A stretch of DNA of 64,000 bases, taken from assembly GCF_000715075.1 (NCBI RefSeq), contig NC_134089.1, forward strand, positions 102,245,157 through 102,309,156, given 5' to 3'. Positions 42,895-56,400 of this stretch are shown here, piece by piece; within the stretch, counting starts at the first letter, position 1; every line of letters begins with the position of its first letter. This stretch comes from Nicotiana tabacum. Lineage: Eukaryota; Streptophyta; Magnoliopsida; Solanales; Solanaceae. The translations under genes and the position numbers were made by a program. Under the pieces are notes generated by a model that was given only the letters and a program-made list of their open reading frames with translations, was not told where the DNA came from and searched no databases.

Positions 42895-45718
42895 TGTCAC
42901 GACCCAAAATCCATTAAGGGTCATGATGGCGCCGGACACCACTGTCAGGCAAGCCAACCAAATTGTTTAATTAAATTCCAATTTTTGGTATTGTTTAAAA
43001 TCATTTTTCTTTATACATTAAATAACAAATAATAAAATTTACAGAAATAACCATGAAGTCTTTAACAAAACTTAACACTTAATAATCCAAAAATGCTCCC
43101 AGAACCCGGTGTCACAAGTGCATGAGCAATTTCTAGGAAATAATGTAATAAAACAATCGTCCGGAATACAATATTGGACAGAAATAAATACAAAAATTTG
43201 AAAGAGGCTCTATTGGCTGCGGGTCACCTCGAGAAGTGCAGCTCACCTAAGTATCAGTATCAACTATGCTGTCACGCCTCGTAGGCCACTAGAGACGCAT
43301 GTGCCTGTGCAACAAAAATGCACAGAAGTGTAGTATGAGTATGAAACAACGTGTACCCAATAAGTATCCCGCCTAATCTCTAAGAAGTAGAGACTAGATG
43401 GTCAACTTCCACACTTACCAGTGGTCCAATAATGATATATTATTAATGCGAACAATCAAGAATTTATTAAGATTGACAGTAATTTCAAGTAAGTCATGAA
43501 CAGGTGAGAGTTCCTTTTTATATAAAAATTCTCAAGATTTATAATCCAATAGTTTCCCATTTATTCAAGTCGGGGAGAGAAAATATCAATCCCAAATAAT
43601 CTCAAGGAAAGCAATACAAGCATGCGCAAATCATGCCTAGGACGTACGGCCCGCTCCAACAGAAAGCAAATTGTGCACTGCTGAGGGTCAAACGGCGCGA
43701 ACCATAGATGCATCTATTTAATCTGCCGAGGCGTTCGGCCCGCTCCAAAAATAAACACATACAGACTGACAACCAAGAAGTCCACATGGAGAAATTTTCC
43801 AAAGAAAGCCAATCCTCTTTTAACCATTTAAGAAAAATGAAGTTTAATCTGTTTAGAAATTCATTTACTAATTCAATATGATTTAAGCAATTCAAACTGT
43901 CAATAAGTTCACAAATAATCCAAGTATAACATGCTCTTGGGTCCTAAGCTACACGGACAATAGTATAATAGTAGCTACACACGGACTCTCGTCACCTCGT
44001 GCGTACGTAGCCCCCACAAATAGGAGCACATAACCAATTAACTCGCCTATGAGGACAATTCCCTCTTACAAGGTTAGAAAGGAGACTCACGTCGCTCCGA
44101 AGCTCCAAACCGGCTTCCAAGACCTTCCGACGACTCAAACCTATGCTCCAATGCTCCAAAACTAGCAAACAATTATGTAAACCAATTAATATATGCTAAG
44201 GTACTCATTATAATCCAATTTATAACAATTCCTAACCCCGATCGAAAGTTGACAAAAACGCCCTCGGGCCCACGTGCCTGGTTTCCAAAAAATTTCGAAG
44301 ATAAAGTTTACCCATGAACTCACTAACTCAGATATATGATTTTCTCTTAATTCCATACCCAAAACCGTGGTAAAAAAATCCAAAAATACTAATCTCCTAG
44401 GTTTTCCCTCAAACCCCAAGTTTTCTACAAATTCCCATGTCTAAATCCATATATAAATCTTGTATTTACTCAAAACTAGTAGAAATCACTTACCTCATGC
44501 TTGGTGATGAAAATGGCACCTCAAAGTTGCTCCAAATCGGCTCCAATGGAAGAAAATGGGTTTAAAATGAACCCAACCCCCGATTTAAAAATACCTCACT
44601 GCCTCCAGCACTTTTCGCACCTGCGGTCCCTCAACCGCTACTGCGGTTCTGCAGGTGCGGCCCCACTACCGCTTCTGCGGTCCTTCCCAAGCTGCCCTTT
44701 CTCCGCTTCTGCGCCTTCTCCACCGTAGGTGCGGTCCCGCATCTGCGGTCCCAGCCCTCTTCATGCCTAACTGCTTCTGTGGTTCAATTCCTCACTTCAG
44801 CAGGGCCACTTCTGCGGTGAACCCTCCGTAGAAGCGGTTATACCAGCAACCAGACCCCTTTAGCTATCCAAAATTCCAAATTTCGATCCGTTAACCACCC
44901 GGAATCCATCTGAGGCCCCCGGGACCCCAACCAATCATACCAACTAGTCCCAAAACACATTACGGACTTGCTCAAGGCCTCAAATCACATCAAACAACGC
45001 TAAAATCATGAATCAACCTCCAATCCAAGCTTTATGAACTTTAGAATTTCAAACTTCTACTTTCGATGTTTAAACCTATCAAATCACGTCTGATTGACCC
45101 TAAATTTTGCACACAAGTCACATTTGACATTACGGACCTACTCCAACTTCCAGAATTGGATTCCGACCCCGATATGAAAAAGTCCACTTCCGGTCAAACT
45201 TCTCAAAAACCATTAATTTTCTATTTTTAGTCAAATGACCCCAAAATGACCTACGGACCTCCGAATTCACTTCCGATCACGCTCCCAATTCCAAAATCAC
45301 CATATGGAGCTACTCCCAAGCTCGGAATCCCAAACGGGCATCGATAACACTGAAATGCACTTTAAGCCAAACTTATGAAATTTCTTACAAAATGCTAACT
45401 TCCACAATAGATGCTAAAACGCTCTTGGGTCATCCAAAACCGCGATCCGGGCATACGCCCAAGGCCGAAATCATCATACGAACCTGCTGGAACTTTCAGA
45501 TCCCGATTCTGAGGTCATTTATTCTGAAATTCAATCTTAGTTAATTCCTTCAACTTTAAGCTTCTGAAATGAGAACTCTCTTTCCAAATCAACTCTGAAC
45601 TTCCCGAAATTCAATTCTGACCATGCGTACAAGTCATAATACCTAAAATATAGTTGTTCATGGCCTCAGACTGCTGAACGACGCGCTAGAGCTCAAAACG
45701 ACCGGTCGGGTCGTTACA
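42895..45718 (-). repeat. Complete LTR of element B (2.8 kb)
   Basis: It runs from TGTCACGACCC to GGTCGGGTCGTTACA and is related to the LTRs of A and D at both ends. Inside are two CGGCCCGCTCCA motifs (43636-43659, 43725-43748), and at 44610-44840 a cluster of CCGCTTCTGCGG words with a TATA-like stretch at 44581-44596 beside it. The open frame at 44501-44728 comes from this word cluster. Confidence 0.85.
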
Positions 45719-47677
45719 TATTCGCTCGTCACCTCGCGTATATGTTGTTCCTAAATCAACCAACAGATAGCACATAAGATAACTATAGGGTAGATTCCTT
45801 CTTACAAGTCTAGACAAGAGACTTACCTCTTCCAGTGAACACCTTCAATCTCCAAAAACCGTAATTTTTTATAATTCACTCTGATCGGCTTGAATCTAGC
45901 AAATTATTACTTAAATGAGTCGATAAAAGTACGAATTGACTCTAGTTTATAAAAATTCAATATTTACTCAAAATAGAAAAGTCAACAAAAGCAGTCTTGG
46001 GCCTCATGCCCAAAATTCGAAATTGATTATAGATTTTGATTAAATTTAATTTCAAATTGAATATCAATTTACTGATCAAAACACCAAATTCCCTCTCTTA
46101 AGTTCATGCTAAAATCCTAATTTGTGCACTTTAAATCCTTAATTAAGGGATATTAATCCATGAGAAATAACAACAACAATAATAATAACAAATCCAGTAT
46201 AATCCCACAAAGTGGGGTCTGGGGAAACTAGAGTGTACATAGTCTTACCCCTATCTTAAGAAGGTAAAGAGGATGTTTTCGATAGACCCTTGGCACAAAG
46301 AAAGATAAAAATAAGTAGAAACAATAAGCATTTATTTAATAAAAAGGGAGTTAAAAACACTTACCATTCATTTGATCAGAATACCTCTTCAAAATCGACT
46401 AAAAATTGGAGTCTTGGGCTTGGAAATGCGAAAACTGCAAGGCCTCTTTCTTCACAATCACGGTCACCAATCTCGCGATCTTACTTCACATAACTCCCAA
46501 CACGATATTCCCCTTCGTGATCGGAGCTAAGAAGATCCACTATCGCGATGAGCAAATTTCCTCACCTCTTCACAGATAACCTTCAGTATAATAGCCATAA
46601 TTTTTTGCATAAAACTCCAAATGACAAGCAAGTTTGATCTCTGAAGACTATAACCAAAGAGATACAACTTTTATTTTTGGATCATCTCTAAATTACTTAT
46701 AGATTACAAGATATAAGCTCCCAAGTCAGACTACTGATAGCAGAATTTTCTTTTGTGCTTTCGTGAACCACCCTTCTGTGATCACGATTCACAACCCTAT
46801 TGTCAAAAATTAGCAACTGAAAAAGGGTCTGGAAATGGTTTGAAACCACTCCGAAACTCACCTGAGGTATAGGGGACCATGTCCAATCATCCTAACAAGT
46901 TCATATACCCATTTCAAACTTGTCCAAAGGCTTGAAACGTGAATAACAACATCAGAGCCATGAAATCAAAGATCGAACCAACCTCTTTAAACTTTTTTAA
47001 CTTTCAAACTTCAAATTTTCGAGTCTGAATTACCCCTGAGCACTTCGGCTCGACTCCAAACCATTCCAATAAGTCCAAATACCTTATATGAATTAGTGTA
47101 AGATCTCAAAACTTACACAGGACCACCACAACCAAAAATCAAGGATCAAACCAAGAAATCATCTCTCATAAATTCATAAGCTTTATACTTCCAATCAAAC
47201 GCCCGAATCATACATGAACACATTGAATTGCAACCAAACTTTGCACACAAGTTTATTTTGACTATGTGGACTCATTCAAGAACATCATTTGGAGTCCAAC
47301 AACATAAAAGTCATCTTTTGGTCAAACTTATGTACTTTTAAGTTCTTCAAATTGCCACTTTTGACAAATGGAGCCGAATTCTTGTAGGACCCTCCAAAAC
47401 CCAATTCAAACATACAGAATGTCCAAAATTATCATACAAACCTACCAAGACCATCAAAACCCGATTCCGATTGTGTTCATCTAAAAGTCAAGCCTTGGTC
47501 AACTTTTGCAACTTAAGGCTTCCAAATATGAACAAGGTGTTCCAAATCAATTTCACACCTCAAAGAATCTGCTCCAACCATGCACACAAGTTATAAAACC
47601 ACCAAATTCACATAGGGAAAGCCTTCAACAGGAAAAATGAGGTGCTGAAACTCAAAATAACCGATTGGATCATTATT
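45719..47677 (-). repeat. LTR fragment of element C
   Basis: The right end, AACCGATTGGATCATTATT, aligns with the LTR start of the others (CGACCGGTCGGGTCGTTACA), although decayed, and is followed by a polypurine tract. The left part is missing where element B joins. 46420-46800 has scattered TCGCGAT/ATCGCGA and GTGATC words. A small AAC/AAT-rich tract lies at 46169-46190. Confidence 0.6.
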
Positions 47678-48218
47678 TTTCTCCCCCTCTTAAAAACATA
47701 TGTTCTTCCTTAAACATGCCAATAACTCTTCTGAAACTATCATATAACTGTGAAAACTCATCATACATATATCTAATAGTGATCTCATGACAACTTCATA
47801 CTGAAGATACCATTAGTATATATTAACTGAGGAGGATTTCTTCAATAACTTGAGCTCATAAGCTCGTAACCCATCTTTAACACTTCAAACCTCTCCAAAA
47901 TCCAATTCTTGTACATTTTCATCATTACCATCTGAAAAACCCATATCACAACATATATGAACAATCCAACCAAAATCACACGCCACATTCCATATATCTT
48001 ATAGATATAACAATATCCTCTTACCGTAATAACCAATCACACCAAACCCGACACCGATAAAATAGCATAATCCAAATAGATCATTCTTCTAAGTCTTCAC
48101 AACACACTTAGTGATATAAGAAAACTGTAAGAACTCACACCAAACTCCATAGAAATAAATCATGAATTTTTCTTACCCGATAGCCGAGCTGAATCAAAGC
48201 ATTTTTATCCAAAAGTGA
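47678..48218 (-). other. Element C polypurine tract and internal tail
   Basis: On the minus strand AAGAGGGGGAGAAAAA (47678-47693) precedes the LTR. The rest has no coding similarity that I can see. It ends at 48218, where element D is inserted, and continues at 63807. Confidence 0.5.
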
Positions 48219-51200
48219 TGTCACGACCCCAAACCACCCCGGTCGTGATGGCTCCTATCACAGTACTAGGCAAGCCAATTCAACTTTTACAACATTGAGT
48301 TCTTTTTATATATTCATTTTTATAAAATAGATTAAGTTTCAAATCTTTCATATGTAACATGTATCAACAGAAATATGCGGAAAACTAGTACGAAAATACA
48401 TCAACACAGCCCGGAACTGGTGTCACTGGTCATGAGCCACTAAGTACAACTCAACATTGTCTACTCAATACAAAATAAGTATGAGATACAAAGTACTAGG
48501 ATAGGAAAGAGAAAGGTAGGGCTGCGAACATCGTGCAGCTACCTTACAATCTCTGGATAAGACTCTGAAAGAGGTGAAGGCTCTCACTCTGATGCTTTGG
48601 CACCTGGATCTGCACACAAGGTGCAGGGAGTAACATGAGTACGCCAACTCAGTAAGTAACTAAAGTAAATAAAGTATAAGTGTAGTGACGAGCATTTAAA
48701 ATCATATGCATACTTATCAAGGAATTTCAACAGAAATATCAAGTCAAAATTTGCAGTTCAATAACCAATTATCTCGTAAAACTCTAGTTTCCATTAAAAT
48801 CCTTTAAAACATTTATTCAACATTTTTCAATAGAGGCTCAGTATAAAAGAAGAGTGAAAGCAGAAAAATATCATAGACAAGCCCCTTGGGCGAGGTATCA
48901 CTCATAAGTATAGCCTCTTGGGCAAGCCTTTCAGTCACTCGTGACTCAGCTCTCATCAATCAGTACTCACACACAGTACTCCAGCTCAATAAATATCTCA
49001 TAATAATAACTGTTGCAGCGTGCAGCCCGATCCATAATATATAGTCGACTACGCTCACTGGGGGTGTACAAACTCCGGAGGGGCTCCTACAGCCCAAGCA
49101 TCATATCGCTGCGGCGTGCAGCCCGATCCAAGAAAATCTATGAGTGGATCAATATATACATCCCGATCCAATATATATCGCTGCGGCATGCAGTTCGATT
49201 CATATATATATATAAATATCCCTGCGGCGTGCAACCCAATCCATAACATATATATAATCCTCACCATTAGGTCCTCAACCTCTCTCAGTCATTAACCTCA
49301 CGGTCACTCGGGCATATCAGTGAAAATCAAGGAAACTCAGCCCAAACAGTTTTCATATATTAAGAAGTAGAGTAACGAAACTGGAGTAAATAATAAACAG
49401 GTAAAACATGATTGAGGATATGCTTTCAAATCAAAACAGTGTGAGAAAAGTAGTAAAATACCCCTAAGGGTCTAAACAGTTCGGCACAAAGGCCTCAAAC
49501 ATGGCATTCAGCCCAAATTAACAAATTCATTTCTAAAACATACAGATATCATATACAGTATATCAAAATATTCAACTATACAGTCACCACGGGACGGACC
49601 AAGTCACAATCCCTACGAGTGCACGCCTACACGCCCGTCACCTAGCATGTGCGTCACCTCATTTATCAAACAGTACAAAATTCAAGGGTTTCATACCCTC
49701 AGGTCTAGATTTACAATCATTACCTCAAACCAGATGAAATACTACTCCGCGACGCCCTTGCCTCTCTACTCGACCTCAAATCGCGTCGAATCTTTCCAAA
49801 ATCAAAATCATAATATTAATATATTCTAAGGGAACGAATCTCATGCGAAAATAATCAAATTACATCAAAAATCCCGAAATTGGTCAAACCCGACCCCCGG
49901 GACCACATCTCGGAATCCGATAAAAATAATATCAATAGAATCCTTGTCCTCCCACAAGTCCGTAGATACTAAGAACATCAAAATCGGATCTTAAATGATC
50001 CCTCAAATCCCTAATTTACACTCTCCGATCTCAAGCCCTAATTCCCCAATTTTAGGCTTTAAATCCCACTAATTTCATGTCTAATTAAATAGAAATAATC
50101 ATATAATCGAGTATTGAGTTTAAAAATCTTATCTCCAAGTGTTTCCCTTCGAATCCCTCTTCAATCCCTCTCAAAAAGCTTCTAAACCGCTCAACAATGG
50201 TGAAAAATGGGCTAAAATCCGCGAAGACCCCTATTTAAACATTCTGCCCAGGTATTTTTCTTTAATCGCGAAGCACAAAATAGACTGCCCTCATTTTAAC
50301 CCTACGCGATCGCGTAAAACTCTACGCGATCATGAAGCACTGCCTTTGCTAACTCACGCGATCACAGCCTCTCCTACGCGATCGCATAGAACAAACCTTA
50401 CCACTTTACACCAGCTCCTTCTCTTCTACGCGAACGTGACTTTGACCACGCATTCACGAACCATAACCTCACAACCAATCGCGACCGCGCACTGACCTTC
50501 ATGATAGCATTGAAAAAATTCCACCTCTGCCCAACAAAGCCTACGCGATCGCGGACTCTTCTATGTGATCGCGAAGAACAAAATATCTACAACAGAATAC
50601 CAGAAAACCTGCTATCTCCTCAAGTCCAAAAATGCCCCGTTGAGCATCCGAAACACACCCGAGGCCCTCGAGACTTCAACCAAACATGACAACACATCCC
50701 ATAACATCATTCAAACTTGTTCCAACCTTCGGAACACTCAAAACAATATCAAAACATCAAATCACCATCGGATTCAAGCCTAAGGATTTCCAAACTTCCG
50801 AATTCCGCAAACTATCAAAAGGTCTATCAAACATCACCCCGAATGACCTGAAATTTTTCACGCACATCAAAAATGACACAACGGACCTACTTCAATTTTC
50901 AAAATTCCATTCCAACCCCGATATCAAAATTTCCACTACTAACCGGAAAGCGCCGAAATTCCATTTTTGTTAATTCAACCCTAAATCTACCACGGACCTC
51001 TAAAATACATTCTGATCACGCTACTAAGTTCCAAATCACCTCACGAAGCTATCCGAGACATAAAAACCAAATTCCTAGATCGTTTACTCACAATTCAACT
51101 TCTGATTGACTTTTCTAACTATATGGCCAACTTAAGAGATTAAGTGTCTCATAACACTCCAAGATTACTCCAAACACGAACCAACCGATATGATATGATG

Positions 51201-51283
51201 AAATGAATCTAAAAAATACATAAAGAAGCAGAAATGGGGGAAATAGACTAGTAACTCATGAAATGACCGGCCGGGTAGTTACA
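48219..51283 (-). repeat. 3' LTR of element D
   Basis: From TGTCACGACCCC to CCGGGTAGTTACA. 49009-49262 holds five loose repeats of (C/T)GC(G/A)GCGTGCAGCCCGATCCA with AT-rich spacers. 50255-50575 is a cluster of ACGCGATCGCG words, and 50231-50240 a TATA-like GTTTAAATA on the minus strand. The open frames here (for example 50139-51109 plus strand) have no protein meaning. Confidence 0.9.
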
Positions 51284-51297
51284 TCCTCCCCCTCTTA
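51284..51297 (-). promoter_or_regulatory. Polypurine tract of element D
   Basis: On the minus strand AAGAGGGGGAGGA lies directly before the LTR start TGTAACTACCC. Confidence 0.8.
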
Positions 51298-52530
51298 AAC
51301 AAACGTTCATCCTCGAACGAGTCAAGAAACATAACTAAAGCCTCAAATAGGTGAGGATCTGCTCTACATCTCCCGCTTGGTCTCCTAAGTAGCCTCTTCC
51401 ACGGGCCGACCTCTCCACTGCACTTTCACTAAAGCTATATCCTTTGATCTCAACTTTCAAACCTAACGCTCAAAAATAGCCACTGGCTCTACATCATAAG
51501 TTAAATCTCCATCTAACTGAACTGTGCTGAAATTTAAAACATGAGACGAATCGCCAATATACTTTCGGAGCATAGAAACATGATATACCGGATGCACACT
51601 CGACAAGCTGGGTGGCAAAGCAAGCTCATAAGCCATCTCGCCAATCCTTCAAAGCACCTCAAAAGGACCAACGAACCGAGGACTCAATTTACCCTTCTTT
51701 TCAAATCTCATAACACCCTTCATGGATGAAACCTTCAATTGAACCTTCTCTCCAACCATGTAAGACACATCACGGACCTTCCTGTCAGCATAACTCTTCT
51801 CTCTCGACTGTGTTGTACGAAGCCGCTCCTGAATCATCTTCACCTTGTCTAAAGCATCTTGCACCAAGTCTGTACCCAAAATCCTAGCCTCACCCGGCTC
51901 AAACCAACTGACTGGAGATCTACACCGTCTCCCATATAAAGCCTCATATGGAGCCATCTGAATACTCGACTGATAACTGTTGTTATAAGCAAACTCCGCG
52001 AGCAGTATAAACTGATCCTGTGACCCTCCAAAATCAATGACACAAGTACTTAACATGTCCTCCAATATATGAATAGTGCGCTCTGACTACCCGTCCGTCT
52101 AAGGGTGAAAGTTTGTGCTCAACTCAACCTGAGTACCCAACTCTCTCCGCACGGCCCTCCAGAACTACGAAATGAACTAAGTACCTATATCTGAAATGAT
52201 GGAAACTGGGACACCATGCAAGCGAACAATCTCTCAGATATAAATATCTACTAACCGCTCTGAAGAATAGGTAGTACACATAGGAATGAAGTGCACGGAC
52301 TTGGTCAGCCGATCCACAATCACCAAAATGGCATCGAACTTCTTCAAAGTCCATGGGAGCCCAACTACAAAGTCCATGGTGATTTGTTCCCACTTCTATT
52401 CTGGAATATCCATTGGCTAAAGCAAGAAACCCGGTCTTTGATGTTCATATTTCACCTGCTGACAATTGAGATATCGTGTTACAAATCCCTCAATATCCTT
52501 CTTCATTCTTCTCCACCAATAATGCAGTCT
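51298..52530 (-). pseudogene. Element D integrase with chromodomain
   Basis: Read through its breaks, it has an HHCC finger near 52530-52445 (LHYWWRRMKKDIEGF, YLNCQQVKYEH), then [13 protein letters not shown], the first Asp in [12 protein letters not shown], the second in IISDIGT and the Glu in SERTIHI. Unlike element A, the three catalytic residues remain, but several stops and at least one frameshift lie in 52393-52066. 52065-51649 is open: DFGGSQDQFILLAEFAYNNS, YEALYGRRCRSPVSW and GPFEVL. The chromodomain follows at about 51440-51360 (VKVQWRGRPVEEAT), with stops around it. Confidence 0.85.
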
Positions 52531-52536
52531 CAAATC

Positions 52537-53425
52537 CTAATACATCTTTGCAGCACCCGAATGGATAGAATACCGCAAGCTATGGGCCTCCTCCAGAATC
52601 AACTCCTGAAGCCCATCTATATTAGGCATACATATCTGCCCCTGCATCCTTAATACTCCATCATCACCAATAGCCACATCTCTAGCATCGCCGTGCTGAA
52701 CTATGTCCTTAAGGACAAGCAATTGAGGATCATCATACTGGCGCTCCCTGATGCGATCAAATAAGAAAGACTGAGCAACCATACAAGTAAGACCCGACTA
52801 GGCTCCGAAATATCCAACCTCACGAATCGATTAGCCAAGGCCTGAACATCAATTGTAAGAGGTCTCTCCCCAGCAGGAATATATGCCAAACTACCCATAC
52901 TCACTACCTTCCTACTCAAGGTATCGGCCACTACATTGGCCTTTCCCTAATGTTACAAGATAGTGATATCATAGTCCTTTAGCAGCTCCAACCACCTCCG
53001 TTGCCTCAAATTGAGATCATTCTATTTAAATAAGTGCTGGAGGCTACGATGATCAATAAACACCTCACAAGACACACCATACAAATAATGCCTCCAAATC
53101 TTACATGCGTGAACAATGGTAGCCAACTCTAGATCATGAACGGGGTAGTTCTTCTCATGGGGCTTCAACTGAAAAGAAGCATAAGCAATCACTCTACCCT
53201 CTTGCATCAACACACACCCAATACCAACTCTCAAAGCATCACAATACACTGTATATGAACCTGAAGCTAATGGAAAAACTAACATTAGAGTTATGGTTAA
53301 GGTAGTCTTGAGCTTCTGAAAGCTCACCTCATACTCATACGACCACCTGAATGGAGCATCTTTTTGAGTCAATTTGTTTAAGGGTGATGCAATATATGAA
53401 AATACCTGAATGAACCGACGATAAT
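52537..53425 (-). pseudogene. Element D RNase H and linker
   Basis: The part starts at [20 protein letters not shown] (53420) directly at the solo LTR. RNase H has [33 protein letters not shown] and [12 protein letters not shown], so three of the catalytic acidic residues are visible. Stops lie at about 53020 and 52950; then NVVADTLSRK, with the fourth, and the linker SLAYIPAGERPLTIDVQ follow, open to 52701 and in another frame to 52537. Confidence 0.85.
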
Positions 53426-56400
53426 TGTCACACCTCCGTTTGGCACTACACCCCGGGGAGGGTGTATAAGGAGTTTTTCCAATTAAAGGACAATCGAGAC
53501 GGGATTTGTTTATTAAGAGATTCAGAGTCGCCACTTGGGAGATTTATGGTGTCCCAAGTCACCGGTTGAATCCCGAATCGAGGAAATTATTGACTCTGTT
53601 AACAGTCCGCGAACCAGAAATCCGAGTATGGAATTCTGTTAACCCGAGAGAAGGTGTTAGGCATTCCCGGGTTCCGTGGTTCTAGCACGGTCGCTTAACT
53701 GTTGCATTTAGCCTTTTATCTGATTTTATCACATGAAGAGCCTATGTGCCAATTTTACTTTTAACCGCTTTTATTCAACATGTATTTATTTAAGAGAAAG
53801 TGAACGTCGTTTAAGGCGTGCCTTCGAATCGCGTCACATGAAATGCACCCGCAATCCTAAACACACTCTATTCAACGTTTTGGTATTTGGATTTGGGTCG
53901 CATGAAATGCACACCCGAACTTAAGAAGGTAATTTTATTAAAATCGCGTCTAAAGTGTCTAACGTGTCATTATCTTTTGGGAAGGCCGCGAAATTCGCTA
54001 AACGGCCTGTCCCGAATTTCTAGGTATTTAGATAACCAATTATTGAGGGCCCCGTATTTTGTGTTTTCTTGAGCGAGGCTCGTCTCATTTTATTTTAAAG
54101 GGTAAACCTAAGAGCGGCTATATTTTTCTATTTTTGTTTTTTTTTTGTTTCTAAAAGAAAAAGAAAAGATCCTAATTGGTTAACATCAAAGTTCGGGTTT
54201 CGAGTTCAAGTCCGGGTCCAAACAAAAGGACGAACCTCTTAGCTTGAACTCGCTACCTAACTTAAAGCCCATAGCCTGTCATTTAAGTACTATTGAATCA
54301 GTGGTCACTTCAGTCTTGGGCCCAAGGAGCTTGAAGCAAATGACACATGCGGGCAAGACAAAATTTCAACCAACCAATATATTGGGCCTGACATCAATCC
54401 ATACTGGACAGAGGGTAGACCAGTGAAGCTTGGCCCAGGTCCAAATAGACAAATACTTATGACAGGACCTGGGCCTTCAACTCAAGTAACAAGGCCCAAA
54501 GGCGCCTGGGAGATCTGATAGCCCAAATAGATGATAACACCTACTGAAATTGATTCTCAACGGGTCCAAATGCACCAAACGTTAAGTGAATGAATTTTAA
54601 TTCCAGTTATTTTACCTACTGACTTTAACTTGAATTCTCCAATACTATTACTGTGAAATCCCAAATGGAACGTGATTCTCAAACACAAAATGGACCAATT
54701 GTTTTGAATTAGGCAATCCAGGTCATTACAAATTAATTATGTAAACATGAGGTTAGTATCATATTTTACTACTCACGCAGACTTGAAACAATGACCAACT
54801 CATTTATACTAAGTGAACAACAAGCTGGAAATAACGACTAACAATGGCAAACTGATTCTATTTTTGAGGATTTCATCTAGCTATGATTAACACACAAGTT
54901 CAGTTACGCTTCATTGAAGCTGCAGGTTCCAGAGTTTAACAATCCAACTAATTCAAATTCGAGGTCTAGTTAATAAAGTCCAAACAGTCCAATATAAACT
55001 CCAATTAACATAGTTCTAAACAGGCTATAAATGTCCCCATTATACAGCCAAGTACTACAACAAAATCATCAGCCTTATGCAATGTCAGTATAACTACCAC
55101 AAAAATAACTAAGTTCTAACAATCAACAGGAGGCATTCATTGACACATAGAATTGATGAAACTTCTTTATTCCAACTTCCAGTTCAGTTACATGGCAGCG
55201 AGTTCAAAAATGGTACCTGAAAATGGAATATGTAACAGAAGAAGAAGATCAGCAGCAGCACGAGCAGCAGTCAATAAACCAGAATTCAGCTCAAACTAGG
55301 AATAATATTTGAAAATAAATCACACCCCAAACAAAACACCACTAATCGACTGAAATGCACCCAAATAGACTCTAAAGACTTCCAAAATACTTCAGCAAAC
55401 CCAGAACTCAAGCTATAAGACAGAATTTGAAAGCTAGAACTCAGCCACTAACTGAAAACCTCAATGAAACAGTAGGTTCTTCATTTTTTTTTTAGTTTTT
55501 CTGGAGATTTCTACTGTGTTTGGGATTTTTGGTTTGAATTCAAAAGCTAACTCTGAAACTGAAAAAATGAAAGGAAAAAGTTTAGTGTGAGATTTTTTAG
55601 GGGCTGAAAAGAAGACCCCCTTCCTAAGGAATGAGAATGCCAATTTATAGGCAACATAAGAGTGAATAATCACATTTTTTTGGTGTTCTTTTCAGTCCTT
55701 TTTCATTTTTACTTTAGTCCCTCATTTATTAACTTGTTACCCAAGCTAGTGTCCTAAATTGATTGAAATCTACACTAAAGTACTATTCTATAAGGCCCTA
55801 GGGTATTCTTCTACCCATACAATACCTATACTACCCTTGCTCTTGTTTCGAAATTACCATTCTTAAAGAAACTACCCTTTTCCCATGCCCAAACTACCCC
55901 TATTACCTCTTAAAATTACTAACCCCAGTTGACTACACCAAACCCATTTACCCTTAGCTAAAACTAACTGAAGTTAACTAACAAATGAATTATTCAGCTA
56001 TACCTAAACCTTAAACCTAATTAAACTCTGAACTAATCAAATATCAAATAACACCATTATTGCACTATCGATTAACCAATAAAATCAAAAACTGAAATCA
56101 AGCAAACTAACATCTACTGGAGCAGATTAAAAGCAATATGAACTTTATACTAGTGAACTGAAAGTATCTACCAAACATATGCCACCTAATTAATTACTGA
56201 AGTCCGGTCAAGTCCCAAATCAGTATCACATGAACAAAACAAAGGGAAAATCAAATTAAACTAGTAGCTGATTGACCAATTAATAATGATCATTCAAACT
56301 TAGCAAAAGAATCAAAATAAGATCCGAATTTGGATAAAGAAAGGAAGATTAACCTAAAAATTAACCAAAACATTTACGCCCATTATGGAGACTAAGTTGT

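Noticed and set aside
49190..49230. AT-dinucleotide runs as an origin or matrix attachment site
   Set aside because: They are spacers in the LTR repeat array, of variable length between the two LTRs of D.
50139..51109. A cluster of plus-strand open frames that could be a gene
   Set aside because: It lies inside an LTR, antisense to the element, and the matching part of the other LTR does not keep the frames.
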